Assembly (NCBI GenBank): GCA_024180945.1
Contig: JAKSGN010000035.1
Location: forward strand, 3,038,001 to 3,102,000
Origin: Macrophomina tecta
Lineage: Eukaryota; Ascomycota; Dothideomycetes; Botryosphaeriales; Botryosphaeriaceae
Length of the DNA stretch: 64,000 bases
Direction of reading: 5' to 3'
Shown in pieces: positions 56,214-64,000 of the stretch. The notes under the pieces were generated by a model, which was not told the origin of the DNA, ran no database searches, and saw only the letters and a program-made list of their open reading frames with translations. The translations under genes were made by a program, and so were the position numbers. Positions within the stretch are counted from its first letter, which is position 1; the number at the start of each line of letters is the position of its first letter.

Positions 56214-56223
56214 CGCCTCCGAA

Positions 56224-56737
56224 ATGACCAAGGGAGCCAGACTCGACGCGCAGCCTGTCCTAAACGGCTACGGGCATTCTGGGAAATCTTCCAGTGACAA
56301 CGGCGCCGCCGTCATTGCAATTCATAACCTGGTTTTCGACATCTGCACGCAGAATGGCGAGGGTCACGGTGGATCCGCGCTGGGCATGGCAGCAATTGGG
56401 GTCGCCCTGTGGACGTACGTCATGCGCTACAATCCAGGCTCGGATCGTCAGCGCTCCGAGTATCGATCTGTTCGAGGTCCAGAACGGGGGCTACAAGGAG
56501 GCTATCTTCCCCCGAGGCGGAAGGCCGATTGTGAGCACGGAGGAGTACGTGGCGACCGTGTGGGCGAGCTACGTCACGGCCAGCGTGGGCATGACGACGT
56601 ACGGCTACTCTGCGTCGAATCGCAGTAACTACGATCGGTTTGGACTGGACGCAAAGGGGATCGAGAGGAAGATCAAGGATTACTTGGCCTTCCTTTGTGG
56701 GCGGTCGGCAAGAGATATTGGTTGGAGGCAATTGTAG
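56224..56737 (+). pseudogene. Transketolase (dihydroxyacetone-synthase-like) with a large internal deletion
   Basis: The plus strand starts like a fungal transketolase/dihydroxyacetone synthase: MTKGARLDAQPVLNGYG, AIHNLVFDICTQNGEGHGGS, ALGMAAIGVALWTYVMRYNP (ending near 56434). The very next sequence, one frame over, is the enzyme's C-terminal domain: RIVSAPSIDLFEVQNGGYKE, STEEYVATVWASYVTASVGM, TTYGYSASNRSNYDRFGLDA, KGIERKIKDYLAFLCG, then stop at 56735-56737. Everything between, including the thiamine-diphosphate GDG site and the pyrimidine-binding domain (400-500 residues), is deleted, and the deletion shifts the frame. No active enzyme is possible. The ends are otherwise well preserved, so the deletion may be fairly recent. 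Confidence 0.8.
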
Positions 56738-57625
56738 AGCAGGGAAATTTCTTGTTGAACAGTGAGGAATTGAGGTTCAATGCTGCCTCCTTGAACTATG
56801 CTGGAGCTACTGATTACATATACGAATGAGGGTCAAGAGTGCTCAGGTGCTGGTGGTTCAGTGATGAGGTGATCCTCAAGGATCTGAAAGTGTGGCAGTA
56901 AAAAGCAAACAATAACGGCAGGCAAGAACGGCAGGTGGTGACGATGGTTGACAATTTTCTTTTTCTTTTTTTCTTTCTTCTTTATTTACCAATGATAGAC
57001 TACTGTTGAATTTGAGGAACACCTGCGAGCTCAGATTTTGAGCGTGGCGTCACGCTTTTGTTCGCCCAATGTGTGGAAAATTTCTATTGACAGTTCATTT
57101 GGTTGACGAAGGCAAGAGCTAGCATGGTAGTAGCGGAGGGCGGCCGAGGAGGCGCCCCTTACCCTCTGGGTATAGAGCCGTAACGGCGGGCCAGGTTGCT
57201 CATTAGGGTCAGCGAATCGGCCGAAACGGAGACCTAGTGGAGGGTCTAATACGCGCGATACTCGCAATCTGGTCCAATGCGACCGGTGGGCTCCACGAGA
57301 CGGAAAAGCGGGCAAGCTCTGTGGGAGGGAAACACAGGCCAGCCTCGACGGCCCTCAGCGAACCTGTTAAGCGGGCGTCTATGCGACTCACTAGAGGGCG
57401 CCAATGGGCGTGGAGCGCGCAAGCTACGACGATGACACAGGCCAGCGGTGAGTGGAGGCTCTTGAGGAATCACAGGCCAGTCATGCAGAGACGTAGCCTG
57501 GATATCGCTTAGAGCGATGGGTCGGGGTAAATGATGGCAAAAGTACGACGCCGCACAGTTAGTAGTGCGGGCTAAGATGCCATATACTCCAACAGAATCC
57601 AACAACTCAACTCCAAGGTCCTCCT
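56738..57625. other. Intergenic, no gene seen
   Basis: A T-rich tract lies at 56956-56985. No supported feature. Confidence 0.45.
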
Positions 57626-58085
57626 TCATGCGTTGGCCAGAAGCTCTTCTGTCCCCTTAGGAAGGTCGGGCTTCGCAACGTCAGTGCCAGGGTTCCACCG
57701 CCAGTTCTGAATCGCCTCCTCCAGCATCCCAGCCAAGCACCTTCCTAGCCCGCACCGCCTTAGCCCGCGAGTTGTAGCCCCACAGTACGGGGGCGAACGG
57801 ATGCACCTTCTTTGCCTCCTTGGCATCCAAGCTGTCTACCTCCGCCGACTGTATCAGCCCCTTCTTGGCCGCGATCCTCGCGATCTGCGTTGTAAATTCG
57901 CCCCAGGCGATCTCGCCGCTCTCAACGAAATAGCAGCCTCCTGGGCCCCATGTCGCGGTGCCACCCCCCTTGGCCGCCTCCTCGACCAACCTCGTAAACA
58001 CGTCGCTTAGGTCCCGCACGCGCACCTTGCCCGACCCTCGCCCACTCTAAAACCGTTGCCCCTCTTGAGCACCGCGTCCACAGTG
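57626..58085 (-). pseudogene. Frameshifted NAD(P)-dependent epimerase/reductase fragment
   Basis: The minus strand carries the C-terminal part of an extended-SDR (NAD-dependent epimerase/dehydratase-like) protein in three frames: VDAVLKRGNGFRVGEGRA (about 58085-58030), then RVRDLSDVFTRLVEEAAKGG, CYFVESGEIAWGEFTTQIAR, HPFAPVLWGYNSRAKAVRAR with KVLGWDA (58025-57735), then MLEEAIQNWRWNPGTD ending at TGA 57626-57628. Two frame changes and the missing N-terminal Rossmann half mark it as a pseudogene. In intact relatives the first junction is continuous (W-x-x-V-H-V-x-D-L), so a few codons are also deleted there. Confidence 0.7.
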
Positions 58086-59864
58086 CGTCTTGACCATAGT
58101 TTCTCTTCTTCGTTTTCTTTAGCGATAGCTGTACTGGCAAAGGCGCTAATTTGTCGATTTTGCTCTGGCCTGTACGGTATATATACGTCGCTGGACGAGT
58201 ACCCGCCGTATGATGGACGCTCGCCATATCGGGATCGGGTGTCTAGCACCCGGGTGCTTCGAAAGGGTCGGTTACGGCGCAAAGGAGTCCGTATGATCGA
58301 TGTGCCGTGGCATTTCGTCCGAGCGGACATGCTTACTGGAAAGAATCAAATTGCTGACCAATAGATTGCCATTTCCGACGAGTATTTCACGGCCGGTACG
58401 AATACGAGAAACTTAAGGCTGAGTGGCAAAATATACGTATTATCGATGCGCTATAATCCTGCTGCTTCGATGCGAAGCCCTCCAAGCGCTCCGACCGGCT
58501 CTTTCCAACATTGTACCAATAGCAGCACAACTGTGGGTGCGGAGTCGCTCCACTCATTCGTGCTTCCCCCCAGATGCCCATGACGAGATTGCGCCACAAC
58601 ACCTTCGTCTTGTTACTTCCTTTCTGCCTTCCTGCCTTCCTGCCTGTTTCACGTGCTATACCGTGAATATTTCTTACCTCTGAAGGTGTATTTTCCGGTA
58701 TGAAAAGCTTGGGTTAGCTCTCTCTGTTCTACTGGTCCCAGGCACCTTCTAAGTCTGGTTCCGTGTAGGCTTTGGCTGTACGCTTATGGATGAAGCCCCT
58801 ACGAATTGGTTTCCTTGCATTTCGTTTTCCCGTGTGGAGATCGGATCGCGTGGCTCCATTGTCGTGCGGGCCTCTGTTCTTTACTGCGCTTCACTCCGTG
58901 TGGGCTCCTCGTCCGTTGGATTCTGTAAAGCCCCTTCTGCCTTTGCCTCGGTAACAGCCCCATGCTGACACCTGTTTACTTTGGTAACTGAGGGTATCAG
59001 GCGATAGTAAAAAACATGGAGATAATCGACGGTAGGGGCTTGCGCCGACGACCTTTGCCAACCGAACACTGGGATATGGTAGTCAGGATTACAGACGACG
59101 TGTCCGTCTCGTGAGTAAACAACTTGAGCATGTTGTGACGCCAGCATGTTTCCTGAAGATCCGAGTTCAGCTCCGTTGGAAAGAGATCTCTCGCCTCTAC
59201 CTTATTGCACAACAGGACCGGCTTCGACGGCCGGTCAAAACGGTCATTGTTCAAAGAGACCATGTCCTCCCGACTTTTGAGAAATTTGGCGCTTGGGAGG
59301 AAGGATCTCGATCTGCGTTTAAGGGCTTCCGAACACATCGAGGCCTCCGTAGTCCACCTGGACGCGCCGAGGGCGCGCCAGAACATGCTAACGGTAGAGG
59401 AGTAGCATAATATGCCCAAAAAGAACGAGGAGAGAGGGTGTTCTACGCCTATGAGCAGGATCGGGTATACCCTTGGCGGTTTGCGGAGTCGCTCCGACTT
59501 CGAGAATTGGGCCCTCTCCCATCGGCGACGCCTCTCTCCCCTAATCCGCACTATTCTACGCCGCCGAGTACTCGTTATACTGGTTACTAGATAGATGAAG
59601 CGATCGCAAAACTCAAAGGCGTAACTAGCCTAGAGGTGGACAGACCTCCCCATTTCGCTTCGGGCCATGCCTACTGGTGGCAGTTACGCTGGAGCCGAGT
59701 TGCCACGAAGGAAAGGGAAGACATTGACAGGGCGGCACAGCTCTCGATCCCACTGCGCGCCCTTGGATTGGCAGTCCATCAGAAAGATGGCCCTAAGCCC
59801 AAGTGGTTGCAGTTATCCGTTTCAGGCTCCGGCTTCTGGACCGCCCGGCATTTAAGCGATCTGC
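58086..59864. other. 1.8 kb without a recognised gene
   Basis: Short open frames on both strands (for example 59111-59410 and 58997-59551) lack motifs. A plus-strand open frame ends inside the left 70-bp repeat. Probably decayed repeat or gene remnants. Confidence 0.4.
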
Positions 59865-59934
59865 TGGATCAATCACGTGCATTTGGCTTTCGCCAAATGT
59901 AGTCTATTCAGGAGGGGATAAAAGGCCACTCCAC
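59865..59934 (+). repeat. 70-bp repeat, left copy of an inverted pair
   Basis: Matches the reverse complement of 60616-60685 at 65 of 70 positions by eye. It contains the small hairpin TTTGGCTTTCGCCAAA. Confidence 0.85.
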
Positions 59935-60615
59935 GGCCGCCCTCCTCCAACACCATGCCAATTCATCCCATTACTACTGAATAAGCTGTAACATCACTTG
60001 TTCCAACAGAACCTGATGCTATTCGTAGACCCGTAGAAGAAGAGTGCAACTGTGCCTGACTTTCAGTAATCAGACTTCTGTTTGCATTTCGTCCGAGCTG
60101 ATGCCTTCTTACGTTCTGCTACAGGTTACCCGCACTCTTCCTACTACTCCTACGAAAGTTGTGCCGTACTCGAGATACCGTTACGACTGTGCAGCCATTC
60201 TCTATAACTAGCACGGCATTGGTTACAGCTAAGTAGGTGTCCACTCGCAAATTTGGCTGGTCCAAGGGGATGTAGAGTATCCGTACGGCGAAGGATATGG
60301 TCGAAGATTGGCAACTCGTAATGAGCCCAGCGCATTCCCATACTATTCCACACCCGTTCGCGTCGACGAAAGAGAACCACCCGCGCGCCATCCCACGAGC
60401 GTTCGTGAACAGGACGACCATCCTGGAGATCGGCCAGACGCACCTCATCCAGTCTAAGCGAAGACGCCATGATCGCAAAGACACTTTCCCATGTTGTTTC
60501 AACTAGGCCGGCCGTGCCATCTTCAGCAAGGTCGGAAGGCAGAGTCACGCCAAAGAGATGAAGCTGCTCAAGGATCCGTGAATTAATTTTGAGAAACTCC
60601 GTGAGAGACCTTCCG

Positions 60616-60685
60616 GTGGAGTGGCCGTTTATCCTCTCCTGAATAGACTACACTTGGCGAAAGCCAAATACATGTGATTGATCCA
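60616..60685 (-). repeat. 70-bp repeat, right copy of an inverted pair
   Basis: Inverted copy of 59865-59934, 681 bases away; four of the five mismatches are transitions. The DNA between (59935-60615) has no gene I can support. Confidence 0.85.
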
Positions 60686-60707
60686 ACAGGTTCGAAGTAA
60701 ATGAAAT

Positions 60708-60845
60708 TGTTGGAACGTCACGCGTGCGTACACTAAATTTTATTTTAGTCACGGAAGACGGCGGATGAGAAGGCCTCCCCAGAGCCTTCTCTCTATCTTC
60801 ATGCCACTCATCAATTGCGTTACTGATCATCATCACGAGCCAACA
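60708..60845 (-). mobile_element. Solo LTR, third and most diverged copy of the 137-bp family
   Basis: The reverse complement starts TGTTGGCTCGTGATG and ends GTGACGTTCCAACA (138 bases), sharing the TGTTGG...CCAACA ends, an AATTGATGAGTGGCATGA-like block and the TCTTCCGTGACTAA block with the two other copies. No flanking duplication is seen (GAAAT and TATAG). Confidence 0.7.
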
Positions 60846-63659
60846 TATAGGTATCGCTATTTAGGATGCCGTGCTTCTCTTTTGTCCGCTGTATAAGCTT
60901 GAACCACTCGCTAAGGACCTTAGAATCCTCGCACATGGCCCTCTTGCGATTACATGGTCGACATAATCGAGCTATAAGCTGTGGACTCCGCCCGACAAAG
61001 TTCCTTGGCTACTTCTGGCCGAGCTGGCCAGCAGCGCGCGTAGTAAGTAGTTTATTAGCTATATCCCGCACTGCAATTAAAGTAGGCGCAAAGCCTCGCG
61101 AATCTAGGCCAATTATATATTTAATAATCGCCGCGTCCTTAAGTTTCGTAGGTCTCTTTGAATTGGGCTCGCAATCGCGTCGTGAGGCGACTCTAGCACG
61201 GCGGTCGCGGAGCGTGGTTTAGGGGACGTCAAACGTTCGTGCAGCGCGTCTTTCGCTTTGAATCTAATTCTTATATATAGCCAAATCAGCAGGGAATATA
61301 TCTGCTTCGTTGCGAGTTAATTAGGCAGTGATTGACTAAACGGTTCTTGTTGCCAGTTGACGCGTCGCGTAAAGATAATGAGATGGATGGTGCGCTTGCA
61401 TGGACGGCTCGTTTGCCAACTACGTTAAGCTGACTTGGCGTTGAAAATGCTGATTAGATGGAGTAATATCTGGAGTTGGAGTCTATGAAATAATGGCGTA
61501 TGGTCCTGCGAGCGTCAAATGGTTCGCGAAGATGATGATGGAATTCTCGTTGTTCTCTCAGCTAGTGAGTGGCGTTGCCTACAGATATCTGACACTATAA
61601 CCAAGGTGTGCAGAAAGCCCGAGCAAATCAGGCGTTAGGTCATTGATCGGACAATGATTTGGCTCCTGTTCCATCAAAGGTTTCCGAAGCGGAGTGGTCC
61701 CAAGGACTCCGGTAACAGAGCCGCAAAAATTCCGAAGCCGAGCCAATGATCAGGCCTAAGAATAGAGTGTAAGCAATATGAGCAGTCTGAGGCGAAGCTA
61801 CGGATGCCCAGCCAATCTTGGCTCAGGAGGCTCAGCGGGTCATGATAGGAATGTCCTCCCACCTCGCCATTGTTTCCCCGTTTCCATCTGGCCAGCACAT
61901 GACACCTGCGAACATGTCTCAGCAGTCGAGTCGGATGGCGCAAGACCTGCCCGCTTAAGACAGCTCACTGCGACGGTATCTCAAAACTAGCCCCTAAGCG
62001 GTGTGTTGAGATGCTGACTTCCTCGCTTCCGTTGGCTCGGTAAGACGAAGCGTGGCGAGGTGATGAACCTTTCGGCGCCATTGCCCAGTCATTCGGCTCA
62101 ACATCCCACCGGCACTGATTCAATGCCTTTTGGTACCCATGGTGACTTCCTTGGCTACCAATCAGGGTAAGGCGGCGTCAGTGGCTTAGGAAAGCTATTT
62201 CGCGTCTAAGTTCTATACGCTCTCGCAACGACGGCACGTGGCGATGATACTTGCACACAGCCAAGCCGCTTCGGAACGGGGGCCGAGACAATGCCCGAAA
62301 GTATATTCCACTTCCGCCGGTGCACGGCTCGCGTTAGAGCCCTAGTCGCTTCCCTGAGCGTGGGCGCCCATATGCGAGCATCCTTTTTTTTTTTTAGGAG
62401 AGAGATAGAGAGAGGACATGACATGGCTTGCATGATCCAGACCTTTCTGAAGCGACGATCTCACCTATGAGCTTTCCAGTGGCATTTGTAGAGTATCGTT
62501 CAGTGTAGCTACTACTCCGCACATATACACGTCCCGAAAAAGCGCGCAGTGCGCATTTAAGTTCCCTGCTCTCTAATTCTGTACTGAAACTCTTGCCTAC
62601 AGCCATCTTCGGATTGCACCTTTGAGATTTCCTCATTGCGTATGCCGGGAACCACGTATGCCAAGGTTTGGCATCGCGCGGTTGAAGTACGATGTTCCCC
62701 CTAACCGTAATACACCATATGGGACGCCGAATTTTTAGGGCTCGAGTCTGACTCTGCGCGACTGCCGATCACCTACATTTCGTCGAGGCAGGGAAGCGAG
62801 AGCGTGGAGAAGTCAGTATAGATACACATACCCGAACGCAATGCCCAGGGACTTGTCGCCTTGAGCCGTCATTTTCTGTGCATGTTTGAAGCCGGGAAAT
62901 CGGCGGAGAGCTAGGAGACGATAACATCTCCTCCGCCGTGTGGGCAAAACAGGAGCTCATGATCTTCTATGCGCAGGGATCTCGGCGTTTCGGCGGGATG
63001 AAGTCCATAGGAGATGCCAATTCGTCGACGCGCAGGCCCCAAATCTCAGCATCAATCAGAATCCGAAGAGCGGTGACGTATCGCTCTAGTTCGATCCGCT
63101 TAAACACGGAATATACCGCCCGTGTCCAATCGTAAGGCGTCAGTTCCCGCTGTCACCACTTTACCGCATCGTTATTGGCTTCGACTATTCGGAAAGCTTG
63201 CTATGCGCCTATCATGAATCGCTTTCTCGACCAACGTACTTAAATGTCGGCACGATGTCAAATTCGCCATCATAGCACCCCAGTTTCCAGAGCTAGAAAG
63301 ATGTATTCATCCGCATGGAGCACAACAATCTCTGCAAGACCCGCGTCAGGTTGCTTTGAGGCCTACGAACAAGGCCAGTGGCATGCTGGTTCCCATGTAA
63401 GCAATTTAGCAGCAGCCTTTCCACCCATAAGCCCCAGAAAGGTGGCAGCACCCCCGCCTCAGTAGTATTAACATGGGTGCAGCATGATGGATTTCCTGGG
63501 TGGGACCCCGCCTACGCCGACCTGGACCTTCTTGACTCCTACTCGAACCAGCAAACCAGGATGCTCCACCCTGATGCAGGCCGCAACGGCGCCATAGGCG
63601 TTTTGAGTACAACGTACTATACGGATCCCTCTTTTTTTACGGCCGAGAAGTATGCAGCA
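60846..63659. other. 2.8 kb without a recognised gene; bZIP promoter at right
   Basis: Stops are frequent in all frames and no domain is recognised. A T-run lies at 62383-62394. The last few hundred bases should contain the promoter of the bZIP gene. Confidence 0.45.
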
Positions 63660-64000
63660 ATGTCCGCCGCAGCCCCACCAGCACCGCTGTCGCCGTCGCC
63701 ACCCTTCATCTCCACGTCTTCCTCTTCCTCTTCCTGCTCTTCCAGCAGCAGCAATGCGCCGAGCTCTGGGAAGCAGGCGGGTCCGGCGGCACCTGCGAGC
63801 TTCTCTCGCTCAGAGAGCCCGAGAACAGACCAACGGCCCATGAGTTCACCATCATCTCCCAACTCCCTCGATTCGTTGGCCGCTCCGCTCCACTTGGCAA
63901 AGGAGCGGCGGCGGGCTCAGAACCGGAGGGCGCAGCAGACGCACCGTGAGCGAAGAGCGCAACGATTCAAACGCCTGGAGGACCAGGTTAAGGAGCTCGA
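63660..64000 (+). CDS. bZIP transcription factor, N-terminal part (runs off the window)
   Basis: From ATG 63660 an open frame continues to the last base (113 codons seen). Residues 1-75 are Ser/Pro-rich and disordered (MSAAAPPAPLSPSPPF, with a run of serines near 20-33). Residues 79-113 are a bZIP basic region leading into the first leucine-zipper heptad: KERRRAQNRRAQQTHRERRA followed by QRFKRLEDQVKELE. The invariant N and R of N-x(7)-R are present (NRRAQQTHR). This resembles the Yap/AP-1-like NxxAQxxFR class, but with TH where Yap proteins have AF or similar, so DNA preference may differ. The start is the only ATG in this frame near the Ser/Pro region. The zipper and remainder lie outside the window. 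It is a nuclear DNA-binding regulator; targets are unknown. Confidence 0.88.
   Translation, partial: MSAAAPPAPLSPSPPFISTSSSSSSCSSSSSNAPSSGKQAGPAAPASFSRSESPRTDQRPMSSPSSPNSLDSLAAPLHLAKERRRAQNRRAQQTHRERRAQRFKRLEDQVKEL

Noticed and set aside
56224..56628. A separate small secreted or novel gene at the transketolase locus
   Set aside because: The N-terminal and C-terminal parts both match transketolase in order, so a deleted transketolase is the simpler explanation.
1..64000. tRNA, rRNA, CRISPR arrays, origins or bacterial-type operons
   Set aside because: I looked for T-loop/B-box patterns and regularly spaced repeats by eye and saw none. The DNA is fungal nuclear. A tRNA scan program would be decisive.

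Overview
This window is nuclear DNA from a filamentous ascomycete (Pezizomycotina). The evidence is short GT-AG introns of about 50-105 bases with CTAAC- or CTGAC-like branch sites, 8-cysteine CFEM plus PTH11-type receptor architecture, a HET-domain gene, a heme-thiolate peroxygenase gene, a fungal-type DUG2, and retroelement relics with transition-rich decay that looks like repeat-induced point mutation (RIP). Dothideomycetes would fit, but I cannot fix the class or species from this sequence.

Layout. Bases 1-4818 hold one secreted protein gene and three broken genes: an MFS transporter, a short-chain dehydrogenase and an NmrA-like protein. Bases 5904-30250 are a gene-rich housekeeping block: DUG2 (glutathione degradation), a conserved membrane-anchor protein of unknown function, TIM17 (mitochondrial import), a BTB/POZ protein, COX15 (heme A synthase, divergent from the BTB gene), a CocE/S15-type hydrolase, POP4 (RNase P/MRP) and a HET-domain protein. 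Bases 31039-32723 hold a broken gene resembling GxGYxYP-type proteins. Bases 34861-49402 carry a GMC oxidoreductase, a CFEM-domain PTH11-like receptor, a secreted heme-thiolate peroxygenase, two fungal proteins I cannot name and a phytanoyl-CoA-dioxygenase-like enzyme. Bases 49403-63659 are AT-richer and gene-poor. They contain solo LTRs (one with a perfect 5-bp target duplication, inserted inside another LTR), a decayed LINE, an inverted 70-bp repeat pair, and broken metabolic genes: an FAD monooxygenase with an out-of-phase exon join, the 3' end of a Baeyer-Villiger-type monooxygenase, an internally deleted transketolase and a frameshifted epimerase. At 63660 an intact-looking bZIP transcription factor begins and runs off the window.

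Working together. COX15 and TIM17 serve mitochondria, POP4 serves RNA processing and DUG2 serves sulfur recycling; these are dispersed housekeeping genes, not an operon. The GMC oxidoreductase (family members often make H2O2), the CFEM receptor and the H2O2-using peroxygenase lie within about 8 kb and could act together outside the cell; this is inference. The window looks like a conserved core flanked by two decaying, transposon-affected compartments. Exon boundaries were set by hand from splice sites, reading-frame phase and remembered family conservation. No searches were run.
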